From IMG/VR virus record IMGVR_UViG_3300033571_027961, positions 1 to 20,657 of that record: 20,657 nt of DNA, one strand, 5' to 3'. This document shows positions 12,510-20,202 of this stretch, in pieces. Origin of the DNA: a virus. How positions within the stretch are numbered: the first letter of the stretch is position 1; each line of letters begins with the position of its first letter. The position numbers and the translations under genes were made by a program. The notes below the pieces were generated by a model. It had not been told where the DNA came from. It saw only the letters and a program-made list of their open reading frames with translations, and did not search any database.

Positions 12510-13852
12510 CAAAAAAAGAAGCATTAAAAATTCTACTGGATTCGATGGAAAATGGAAGAATAACTAGTATTTCTCCAGACTCTATAATTGATGGTAAAGT
12601 AAATCCTTTGATCTTTGAAGCATGTCAATTGCTGAATTTTGCTATTGCATCCAATGGTACAATTTATAAAAAAGATTCTGATGGATTTTTACCAGAATTA
12701 ATGAATTCTATGTACGAAAAGCGCAAATACAGTAAACAAAAAATGTCTTTGTTAAAAAAAGAAGCATCAAAAAAAGACATTACCATCGATCAAAAAAACA
12801 ATATTCAAAAACAAATAGACAAATACAATACTCAACAATCGGCATACAAGATAGCATTAAATTCTGCGTATGGTGCTTTGGGTAATCAGTATTTCCGTCA
12901 CTACGATGTGCGTCAAGCCGAAGCAATCACGCTGTCGGGGCAGTTGAGTATTCGTTGGATTCAAAACAAACTCAACGAATATCTCAACAAGTTATTCAAA
13001 ACAAAAAACCGTGATTATGTGATCGCAAGCGACACCGACAGCGTGTACTTGAATCTCAAAACGGCTGTTGAAGTTTCGTGTCCCAACGAAACCAACAAAA
13101 CCAAGATTGTTGATTTCTTGGACAAGTTCTGCAAGCAGATCATGGATCCGTACATCGAAAAGTGCTATCAGCAATTGGCTGATCGTATGAATGCGTATTC
13201 ACAAAAGATGGAAATGAAGCGCGAAGTTATTGCGGATCGTGGCTTGTGGAAAGCCAAGAAAATGTATTGCTTGAATGTTCACGACAGCGAAGGAGTTCGT
13301 TACAGCGAACCGCAACTCAAGATCATGGGCATCGAAGTTCAAAGATCCAGTACTCCATCGATTTGTCGTGAACATCTCAAGCAGTGTGTTAAGATTATTC
13401 TCACGCAAGACGAAAACAGTTTGATTGATTATATTGACAATTTCAAGCAAGTGTTTTTTGCAAGTCAACCCGAAGATATTTCTTTTCCTCGTGGCGTAAA
13501 TGGACTGGAAAAATATGCCAGCAAGAGTACTGTATTCACGAAGGGAACACCCATTCACGTCAAGGGTGCTTTGATATTCAATCACATGCTCGACAAAATG
13601 AAACTCAACAAACTGTACACCAAGATCGGCGACGGAGACAAAATTCGCTTTTTGTATTTGCGCGAGCCAAATCCAACAGGCGATCGTGTGATAAGTTATG
13701 TTGGAAAAATCCCACCCGAAATGAAATTGACACAGTATGTTGACTACAATTTGCAGTTTGAGAAAACATTTCTGGAACCTTTGATTGGTTTGCTTGATGC
13801 AGTCAAATGGAGTCACGAACGCAAGAATACGCTTGAAGGATTTTTCTCATGA
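12506..13852 (+). CDS. 43: DNA polymerase, C-terminal part (gp43B)
   Basis: 448 residues from ATG 12506, which overlaps the endonuclease stop (ATGA); ATG 12494 is an in-frame alternative. It carries polymerase motif B (KIALNSAYG, Lys115-Gly123) and motif C (SDTDSVY, Asp176 and Asp178), plus thumb and C-terminal clamp-binding regions ending LEGFFS. Catalysis needs Asp392 of gp43A as well, so the two polypeptides must assemble. The first 12 residues (MTKKEALKILLD) resemble the end of gp43A (TEEDLLQMIKN). Up to about 12880 the codons are A-rich like the endonuclease; later they return to the style of gp43A. Its stop overlaps the gp61 start. Confidence 0.92.
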   Translation: MTKKEALKILLDSMENGRITSISPDSIIDGKVNPLIFEACQLLNFAIASNGTIYKKDSDGFLPELMNSMYEKRKYSKQKMSLLKKEASKKDITIDQKNNIQKQIDKYNTQQSAYKIALNSAYGALGNQYFRHYDVRQAEAITLSGQLSIRWIQNKLNEYLNKLFKTKNRDYVIASDTDSVYLNLKTAVEVSCPNETNKTKIVDFLDKFCKQIMDPYIEKCYQQLADRMNAYSQKMEMKREVIADRGLWKAKKMYCLNVHDSEGVRYSEPQLKIMGIEVQRSSTPSICREHLKQCVKIILTQDENSLIDYIDNFKQVFFASQPEDISFPRGVNGLEKYASKSTVFTKGTPIHVKGALIFNHMLDKMKLNKLYTKIGDGDKIRFLYLREPNPTGDRVISYVGKIPPEMKLTQYVDYNLQFEKTFLEPLIGLLDAVKWSHERKNTLEGFFS

Positions 13853-14874
13853 GTTATTTTGTTGAAATGAAATATATCAATCTTGTTGGTGCTCGCCTTG
13901 AAAAGTTTTCCTGGAAGCGCAACAATGTTGCTGTGTGTCGTTGTCCTATTTGCGGTGATTCCAAGAAAAATAAAAACAAAACTCGTTTTTTCTTTTTTGA
14001 AGAAAAGGGTAAGTTTTTTGTCAAGTGCCACAACTGTTCGTACTCCACAACTTTTCCAAAATTTTTAGAACAAACTGGTGGAGTGTTGTACGAAGATTAT
14101 CGTTTGGAAACGATCAAAGAAAAGTTTACTTCAGGTACCACAGCCAACTACAAAGAAATAACTAAAATTGTTGCTTCAAACAAACCTGTTTTTGATACCA
14201 AAAACGATTTGCTGTGTTGCACTAGAATCTGCGATCTACCCGATGATCATCATGCTAAAAAATATATTGCTGATCGTTTGATTCCCGAAAAGCACTGGCG
14301 TATTCTTTACTACACAGAAAACTTCAACGAAGCAGCAAAAAAGAACTTGCATGAATCGGGTGGACCCAGAGACGAGCGAATTGTGATTCCTTTTTATACA
14401 GCCGATAAAAAATTGTTTGCAATCCAGGGTCGTGCTCTGGATCCCAACGCTGTTAGTCGATATATAACCATTCGCGACAGCGAACAGGATGTGGCTAAAA
14501 TTTATGGCATGGAACGACTCGATCAAACCAAAAAGAATTATTGTTTTGAAGGACCAATCGATAGTTTGTTTATCGACAATTCAGTTGCTCTAGCAGGATC
14601 TTCCATTTCTTTTGATCGCATGCCGTTCGACACGAGCAATACAGTTTTTGTGTACGACAACGAACCCAGAAACGCAGAAATTGTTGCGACAATCAAAGAT
14701 GCTATCGATGCTGGTTTGAAAGTTTGTATATGGCCCGATACTGTAACTTTTAAAGATGTCAACGACATGCATATGGGTTTGATGTCGATCGAGTGGATTC
14801 AGCAGATGATAGATAATAATACCCATCAAGGTTTGGCGGCACATCTTAAACTTTCAAAGTGGAAACGAGTATGA
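13849..14874 (+). CDS. 61: DNA primase (gp61)
   Basis: 341 residues (T4 gp61 is 342). It makes RNA primers for lagging-strand synthesis together with the gp41 helicase. The N-terminal zinc ribbon uses Cys32, Cys35, Cys60 and Cys63 (CPICGDSKKN, KCHNCSYS). The TOPRIM-type catalytic core follows, with Glu234 in FEGPIDSLF and the acidic YDNEPRN motif (Asp270, Glu272). ATG 13849 overlaps the gp43B stop, and its own stop overlaps the ThyX start, so the three should be translated in a coupled way. The helicase gene is not in this window. Confidence 0.93.
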   Translation: MSYFVEMKYINLVGARLEKFSWKRNNVAVCRCPICGDSKKNKNKTRFFFFEEKGKFFVKCHNCSYSTTFPKFLEQTGGVLYEDYRLETIKEKFTSGTTANYKEITKIVASNKPVFDTKNDLLCCTRICDLPDDHHAKKYIADRLIPEKHWRILYYTENFNEAAKKNLHESGGPRDERIVIPFYTADKKLFAIQGRALDPNAVSRYITIRDSEQDVAKIYGMERLDQTKKNYCFEGPIDSLFIDNSVALAGSSISFDRMPFDTSNTVFVYDNEPRNAEIVATIKDAIDAGLKVCIWPDTVTFKDVNDMHMGLMSIEWIQQMIDNNTHQGLAAHLKLSKWKRV

Positions 14875-15722
14875 GCGAATTAACAAAAAATATTGTTTGG
14901 GACGATGTAAAAAACGATCCCAATGCGATCAAAGTTTTGGATCACGGTTTTGTGGTTCTCAAAGAAACAATGGGTAGCGATTCTACGATCGCCGAAAGTG
15001 CGCGTGTAAGTTACGGTGCTGGCACCAAAACCATTTCGGATGATCGCAATCTGATTCGTTATCTGATGCGCCATCATCACACCAGCCCGTTTGAAATGGC
15101 TGAAGCGCGTTTTCTTGTGAAGGTTCCGGTTTTTATTTGGCGACAGTGGATTCGTCATCGTACTGCAAACGTGAACGAATTGTCGGGACGTTATTCGGAG
15201 CTACCCGAAGAATATTATGTTCCCGATGAATGGCGTGCACAAAGCGTCACCAACAAGCAAGGTGGCGAAGAGCCGATGTTTTACGAGTCAAATGATGTGG
15301 AAAATGAAGCATTCAATGAATATCGTCGTAGGCTGAATGAAGGAGTCAGCAGAGAATTGGCTCGCTCTTGTTTGCCGGTAAGCCATTATACTCTTGCATA
15401 TTGGAAGTGCGATATTCATAACATCTTGCATTTTCTACGTTTACGTATGCATTCTCACGCTCAAAAAGAGATTCAAATTTACGCTGAAAGCATATATACT
15501 TTACTGAGAGAACGGTTCCCGTTGACATTCGAAGCTTTTGAAGATTACGTTTTGAACACACAAAGTTTTTCTAGAATGGAATTGCATTTGTTAAAAGAGT
15601 TGATCAAAAATCAAAAGCTCACGATTTTTACCGAAGCTCAAGCCGAAGATCTTGGCATGAGCCGCAGAGAATATTTAGAATTCTCAAATAAAATTTTAAA
15701 CGTTTCAAATTTCAATAAATAA
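14871..15722 (+). CDS. thyX: Flavin-dependent thymidylate synthase ThyX
   Basis: 283 residues. It methylates dUMP to dTMP with methylene-tetrahydrofolate, FAD and NADPH. The signature RHRTANVNELSGRY is at 95-108. FEMAEARFLVKVPVFIWRQW before it and SREL-ARSCLPVSHYT after it are typical, as is the HNILHFLRLR helix of the FAD/dUMP site. ATG 14871 overlaps the gp61 stop; a GTG at 14859 is an in-frame alternative. The C-terminal 50 residues (after about 230) are an extension past the core. It works with dUTPase upstream and the reductase 8 nt downstream. Confidence 0.96.
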   Translation: MSELTKNIVWDDVKNDPNAIKVLDHGFVVLKETMGSDSTIAESARVSYGAGTKTISDDRNLIRYLMRHHHTSPFEMAEARFLVKVPVFIWRQWIRHRTANVNELSGRYSELPEEYYVPDEWRAQSVTNKQGGEEPMFYESNDVENEAFNEYRRRLNEGVSRELARSCLPVSHYTLAYWKCDIHNILHFLRLRMHSHAQKEIQIYAESIYTLLRERFPLTFEAFEDYVLNTQSFSRMELHLLKELIKNQKLTIFTEAQAEDLGMSRREYLEFSNKILNVSNFNK

Positions 15723-15730
15723 GGATTCGT

Positions 15731-18700
15731 ATGAACGCACAAGTACAGGCACTTGCAGATTATACCTTTGTTTCAAAGTACGCCAAGTATAACACCGAGC
15801 TTCATCGTCGAGAAACATGGAAAGAATGTATCGAACGCAGTCGTGGTATGCACCTTTCTAAATATGCAGGATCGATTGAAACTCTCAAGCCTTTTATCGA
15901 CGAAGCATTTGATGCTTATGAAAACAAAATTTGTGTCGGCAGTCAACGCAATCTGCAATTTGCTGGCGATGCCGTTTTTCGTCATAACGCTCGCAGTTAT
16001 AATTGCTGTGGTTCTTACGTTGATCGTTTGCGATTCTTTCAAGAAGCTATGTACAACTTGCTTTGCGGTACTGGCGTAGGTTTTAGCGTTCAAGCGCATC
16101 ATGTTGCAAAACTTCCTCCGCTTGATTTGCGCGAGAAGACCGAAATTGTTACTCATGAAATTTCTGATAGCATCGAAGGATGGGCTGACAGTATTGGCAT
16201 TCTTGTGAGTTCATATTTCAAGATTGTAGATCAAAATAGCATCTATCCCGAATATCAAGGTAAAGTTGTAAAGTTTGTTTACAAGAACATTCGCGAAAAG
16301 GGTACTCCATTTTCACACGGAATCGGTCGCGCACCCGGAGCCGAACCGCTTCGCAATGCTCATGAAAAGATTCGCAAGTTGCTCGACGAATGTGTTGCTA
16401 ACGGACAAACAAATCTCAAGCCAATCAATGCTTACGATATCGTGATGCATTCATCGGATGCTGTTCTTTCGGGTGGTATTCGTCGCTCTGCAACCATTTG
16501 TATTTTTTCGGTTGACGATCAAGAAATGATGAACGCCAAAACTGGCAATTGGTTCATCGACAATCCTCAGCGCGGTCGCAGCAACAACAGTGCATTGTTG
16601 CTCAAGAACAACACTTCACCCGAACAATTCAAGTTGCTGATCGAAAGCACCAAGCAATTCGGTGAACCTGGATTCTATTGGAGCGACAGCACCGAAATGA
16701 TTCCTAATCCATGTTTACCTTCCGATGCGTGGGTTCTTACCAAACAAGGTCCTAGACAAATTAAAGATTTGATTGGAAAATCTTTTGACGCATATGTAAA
16801 CGGTAAGCTTTATCATTCGCCTACTGGTTTCTTTCATACAGGTTATCAAAAGATTTATCAAGTTAAAACAAGCGAAGGATATAGCGTAAGTGCAACTCAC
16901 AATCACCAATTTTTGATTGTTGATGAACACAACAATCAATCGTGGAAAACTATCGATCAATTGAATATTGGTGATTGTATGGTAATACATGATCACGATA
17001 ATATCCAATGGGACGGAAAATTGAACGAACGTGAAGGTTGGTTGCTTGGAAGCTTGTTGGGTGATGGCTGCATTTCAGATGATACAGCTTATCTTGATTA
17101 TTGGGGAGATAACGCAAATATCATGAAGAATATTGCTCTTGATAATTTGAAGAGCAACAATATGATTGCTGAACATGTTTCTGGTTACAGTCAGATTGCG
17201 ACAGTAACAAAACAACGAGTCGAATCTGTAAATTTGAAGAAACTTGCAAACAGTTACGGTATGCGTCGTGGCAACAAAAACCTCAACGAAAACATAGAAG
17301 AGATCAGTAGCGATGCATATCGAGGATTTTTGCGAGGATATTTTGACGCTGACGGTAGTGTTCAAGGTAATACTGCAAAAGGAACTTCGATTCGCTTGTG
17401 CTCGGTAAATATGCACAATCTTGAAATAGTTCAACGCATGCTTTTACGTCTTGGTATTTACAGTAAAATTTTTGCAAATCGTCGTCCCGCTGGCGAACGT
17501 AAAATAAAGAATGGTGTTTATGCTTGTCAGGCATGTCATGAATTGGTTATTAGCCGAAACATGATTGGAAGATATTTAGATTTGATTGGTTTTGAAGACC
17601 CGGAAAAGAAATTGAAACTTAATAATTTAGTATGTTCGTATCAAAAGAATTTTTATAAAACTAAATTTGTTGCTACGGTGTCTTCGATTGTTCAAAAAGA
17701 TTCTGAAATGGTATACGATTGTACAGTAAACGACATTCATGCTTTTGATGCAAACGGTTTCTACACTCATAATTGTGTTGAGATTGGCTTCTATTGTTAC
17801 GATGCAGATGGCAACAGTGGCTGGCAGTTCTGCAATCTTTCTACGATCAACGGTAGCAAGATCAAGACTGCAGCCGATTTCCGCAAAGCTGCTCGTGCTG
17901 CTACAATCATCGGCACGCTTCAAGCAGGATACACCGACTTTCCGTATCTTGGAAAGGTAACCGAAAGCATCGTTCGTCGCGAAGCATTGCTTGGTGTAAG
18001 CATCACGGGTATGATGGAAAATCCCAAGGTTCTGCTCAGTGCATACTATCAACGCGAAGTTGCAAGTGAATTGTCTGCGGTCAATCGTGAAGTTGCAGCA
18101 ATCATCGGTATCAATCCTGCGGCTCGCATCACTTGCATCAAGCCCGAAGGCAGCACCAGTTGCATGCTTGGCACAAGCAGTGGTATTCACCCACATCACG
18201 CCAAGCGTTACATTCGTCGTGTGCAAGCCAACAAGATGGAAGCACCTGCACAGTATTACGCAAATCTCAATCCGCGTTCTGTTGAAGAAAGCAGTTGGAG
18301 TGCCAACAACACCGACGTGTGCATCAGCTTTGCTTGCGAAGTCAACGACAATGCGATTCTCAAAAATCAAATCGATGCAATTCAAATGCTCGACAATGTC
18401 AAGACAACTCAAATGAATTGGGTTGCGAGTGGATGCAACGCTGAACTTGGAACTCAACCTTGGTTGAGCCACAACGTGAGCAACACAGTTGTTGTGAAGC
18501 CCGAAGAATGGGATGCAGTCGAACACTACATTTACGACAACCGTCAATATTTTGCGGGTGTGTCTTTGATTGGTTCGAGTGGCGACAAGGATTATACTCA
18601 AGCTCCGTTCACCGAAGTTTTCACTCCTGCAGAAATTGTAGAAATTTATGGCAACGCAAGTCTGTTTGCTTCGGGTATCATCGAAGAAGCAATGATGTCG

Positions 18701-19021
18701 TACGGTGATCTTTGGAAAGCTTGTGCAACCGCTCTTGGTTATGGCGAAAACCTTGACGAAAAGCGAGTACTCGAACACGAAGAATTGCACCGTCAAAACA
18801 AATTAAATTGGATTGTGCGTGTCAAGAAGTTTGCCAAAAAGTATTACGGTAACGATGTCAAGAAAGTTACGTATCTTCTCAAGGATGTATACAACTGGAA
18901 GTTGTGGTATGATATCGTCAAGGAACACAAGAAGGTTGATTATACTGAATTGTATGAAGGCACAAACACAACAAACGGTACACAAGAAATCGCATGCGCC
19001 GGAGGCGTGTGCTTGGTATAA
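15731..19021 (+). CDS. nrdJ: Class II ribonucleotide reductase with intein (NrdJ)
   Basis: 1096 residues, of which 354 (328-681) are an intein; the spliced enzyme is 742 residues, like the monomeric adenosylcobalamin-dependent reductase of Lactobacillus (739). It reduces ribonucleoside triphosphates to deoxy forms using a cobalamin-generated thiyl radical. Landmarks are the NCC pair near residue 92, NP-CVEI with radical Cys682 and Glu684 (the C follows the intein), FCNLS (Cys701), the EGSTSCMLGTSSGIHP segment, and the C-terminal CAGGVC (Cys1089, Cys1094) that re-reduces the active site. SD AAGGA precedes ATG 15731. No class I or III reductase is seen here. Activity requires splicing and a supply of B12 from the host. 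Confidence 0.94.
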   Translation: MNAQVQALADYTFVSKYAKYNTELHRRETWKECIERSRGMHLSKYAGSIETLKPFIDEAFDAYENKICVGSQRNLQFAGDAVFRHNARSYNCCGSYVDRLRFFQEAMYNLLCGTGVGFSVQAHHVAKLPPLDLREKTEIVTHEISDSIEGWADSIGILVSSYFKIVDQNSIYPEYQGKVVKFVYKNIREKGTPFSHGIGRAPGAEPLRNAHEKIRKLLDECVANGQTNLKPINAYDIVMHSSDAVLSGGIRRSATICIFSVDDQEMMNAKTGNWFIDNPQRGRSNNSALLLKNNTSPEQFKLLIESTKQFGEPGFYWSDSTEMIPNPCLPSDAWVLTKQGPRQIKDLIGKSFDAYVNGKLYHSPTGFFHTGYQKIYQVKTSEGYSVSATHNHQFLIVDEHNNQSWKTIDQLNIGDCMVIHDHDNIQWDGKLNEREGWLLGSLLGDGCISDDTAYLDYWGDNANIMKNIALDNLKSNNMIAEHVSGYSQIATVTKQRVESVNLKKLANSYGMRRGNKNLNENIEEISSDAYRGFLRGYFDADGSVQGNTAKGTSIRLCSVNMHNLEIVQRMLLRLGIYSKIFANRRPAGERKIKNGVYACQACHELVISRNMIGRYLDLIGFEDPEKKLKLNNLVCSYQKNFYKTKFVATVSSIVQKDSEMVYDCTVNDIHAFDANGFYTHNCVEIGFYCYDADGNSGWQFCNLSTINGSKIKTAADFRKAARAATIIGTLQAGYTDFPYLGKVTESIVRREALLGVSITGMMENPKVLLSAYYQREVASELSAVNREVAAIIGINPAARITCIKPEGSTSCMLGTSSGIHPHHAKRYIRRVQANKMEAPAQYYANLNPRSVEESSWSANNTDVCISFACEVNDNAILKNQIDAIQMLDNVKTTQMNWVASGCNAELGTQPWLSHNVSNTVVVKPEEWDAVEHYIYDNRQYFAGVSLIGSSGDKDYTQAPFTEVFTPAEIVEIYGNASLFASGIIEEAMMSYGDLWKACATALGYGENLDEKRVLEHEELHRQNKLNWIVRVKKFAKKYYGNDVKKVTYLLKDVYNWKLWYDIVKEHKKVDYTELYEGTNTTNGTQEIACAGGVCLV
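16712..17773 (+). mobile_element. LAGLIDADG intein in NrdJ
   Basis: The intein starts at Cys328 (block A: CLPSDAWVLTKQGPRQIKDL) and ends HN before Cys682. Block B is SATHNHQF with the TxxH pair. The endonuclease motifs are WLLGSLLGDG and FLRGYFDADG, both with their acidic residue. Blocks F/G are MVYDCTVNDIHAFDANGFY then THN. All splice-junction residues (Cys1, penultimate His, terminal Asn, Cys+1) are canonical, so splicing and homing both look intact. The insertion point is between Pro and Cys of the conserved NPC active-site motif. Confidence 0.95.
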
Positions 19022-19117
19022 ACTTAACACAAAGGAGATAGCCATGTAGTGTTTAGATAAACAAACAACACTTGCTATGACTAACTTAACAGGTATTTTA
19101 ACAAAGAAAGGTTTCAG
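19021..19117 (+). promoter_or_regulatory. Structured leader of the porin gene with an ATG-TAG element
   Basis: A strong SD (AAAGGAG, 19031-19037) is followed at normal distance by ATG (19044-19046) and at once by TAG. ATAGC (19038-19042) and AGTGTT (19048-19053) can pair with AACACT (19067-19072) and GCTAT (19074-19078), leaving most of the ATG in an internal loop. AACTTAACA at 19021-19029 recurs at 19083-19091, each time upstream of an A-rich/SD region and an ATG, so the segment may be a duplicated initiation region. No convincing promoter is seen. Confidence 0.5.
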
Positions 19118-20131
19118 ATGAATAAGTTTAGTTTTATTTTTGCTATGATTGTTTCGATGATTTCGGTTGTTGCTGGTGCTCAAGTTGACACCACCAAGCT
19201 CATGGAGCGTTCGGATCAAATCACCGCTGCTCAAAAGCATTCGGTGAACATCGGTGGTGTTGCTCAGTTCCGTTTTGGATACTCGTCCAACGGTTCGAGC
19301 GATGCCAATGGTTTTGAAATTCCGCTCGTTCGCCTCGATGTTTCGGGTGATCTCGGTCACGGATTCGGCTTTGTTGTAAGCCCATTCGTTGATGCCGATG
19401 GAGACTTGGATCTTCAGAATGCTTTTGCTGATTATGATTTCAGCAGCGTCAACAACCTCAACGTCAAGTTTGGTCAGTTCCGTCCTCAGTTTATGACGGA
19501 ACTCAACGGCAACGACGAAGACATTGTGCCCGCTACGCACAGCCTTGTTGCCAACACTCTTGGCCAGACGTTCACACAGGGCGTTGAAGGCAAGTGGTCG
19601 AACGATACGTTCTCGATCAGTGCTGCTTTGACCGAAGGAGTTGATCGTGCTAACACTCCTATCGATATCGAACCTGATTACGCCACCACCGCTCGTTTTG
19701 GTTGGAATGTTTTCAAGACTTCCAACAGCGGTCTCGCTGTGGGTGCAGGAATCAATCACGAAGACGACTTTACGGTTTATGTGGCTGATGCCGCATGGAA
19801 CTACCGTAAGTTCAACGTTGGAGTTGACTATGCTCACTCGGATCAAGAAGTTGAGCATGCAGTCGTCGGTACTGTCGCTTTCGACATGACCGAAAACTTC
19901 CAGCCATTCGCTCGTGCTGAATGGGCTAGCGTTGAATCGGAAGAAGACATGAGCGTGTTCACAGTTGGTGTAAACTACTACGCTGTGAATCGCGCCGTCA
20001 AGTGGACCAACCAAGTTGGTTACGCTGTGGAAGATGTCACAGCCACTTGGGACACCACCAACACTGGTTGGGTCTCGGGAACCGAAGAGGGTGAATTTGT
20101 GTTCACCTCGCAGTTCCAAGTGTTGTTCTAA
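19118..20131 (+). CDS. Outer-membrane beta-barrel porin
   Basis: 337 residues. Start ATG 19118 follows AAAGAAAGG. A signal peptide (MNKFSFIFAMIVSMISVVAGA) has an AGA cleavage site after residue 21. The mature protein shows alternating strands with aromatic ends (VAQFRFGYSS, LNVKFGQFRPQFM, FTVYVADAAWNY, FNVGVDYAHS, FQPFARAEWASV, FTVGVNYYAV) and ends FQVLF, with the C-terminal Phe recognised by the outer-membrane assembly machinery. Resemblance is to the phosphate-selective porin O/P kind (GQF-RPQF, FxxPLVRLDVSG), though ion preference cannot be read. A porin in a phage genome is unusual; it may raise host uptake late in infection or alter the surface. It is flanked by its own leader and hairpins, like an added 'moron' gene. 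Confidence 0.85.
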   Translation: MNKFSFIFAMIVSMISVVAGAQVDTTKLMERSDQITAAQKHSVNIGGVAQFRFGYSSNGSSDANGFEIPLVRLDVSGDLGHGFGFVVSPFVDADGDLDLQNAFADYDFSSVNNLNVKFGQFRPQFMTELNGNDEDIVPATHSLVANTLGQTFTQGVEGKWSNDTFSISAALTEGVDRANTPIDIEPDYATTARFGWNVFKTSNSGLAVGAGINHEDDFTVYVADAAWNYRKFNVGVDYAHSDQEVEHAVVGTVAFDMTENFQPFARAEWASVESEEDMSVFTVGVNYYAVNRAVKWTNQVGYAVEDVTATWDTTNTGWVSGTEEGEFVFTSQFQVLF

Positions 20132-20152
20132 AATCTAAAATAAATTTAGATT
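20132..20152 (+). terminator. Small A/T hairpin after the porin
   Basis: AATCTAAA (20132-20139) pairs with TTTAGATT (20145-20152) around ATAAA. It directly follows the stop codon and precedes a stronger terminator. Confidence 0.4.
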
Positions 20153-20153
20153 C

Positions 20154-20187
20154 ACAAGAGGCAGGAGAAATTCTGCCTCTTGTTTTT
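20154..20187 (+). terminator. Rho-independent terminator after the porin
   Basis: ACAAGAGGCAG (20154-20164) pairs perfectly with CTGCCTCTTGT (20173-20183) around an 8-nt loop; five T residues (20183-20187) end it. This is the clearest terminator in the window. Confidence 0.85.
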
Positions 20188-20195
20188 CATAAATA
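20188..20195 (+). promoter_or_regulatory. Weak T4-late-type promoter motif (CATAAATA)
   Basis: One mismatch from TATAAATA, directly after the terminator but only 7 nt before ATG 20203. RNA would begin at or next to the ATG, so a leaderless or non-functional site is possible. Confidence 0.2.
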
Positions 20196-20202
20196 TTGAT
20201 AG

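Noticed and set aside
17627-18796. 389-codon antisense frame opposite nrdJ
   Set aside because: It lies opposite conserved reductase sequence and contains no recognisable motif.
18803-20119. 438-codon antisense frame across nrdJ end, leader and porin
   Set aside because: It is a shadow of codon bias; the sense strand carries the conserved nrdJ C-terminus and a complete porin with signal peptide. No antisense promoter or SD is visible.
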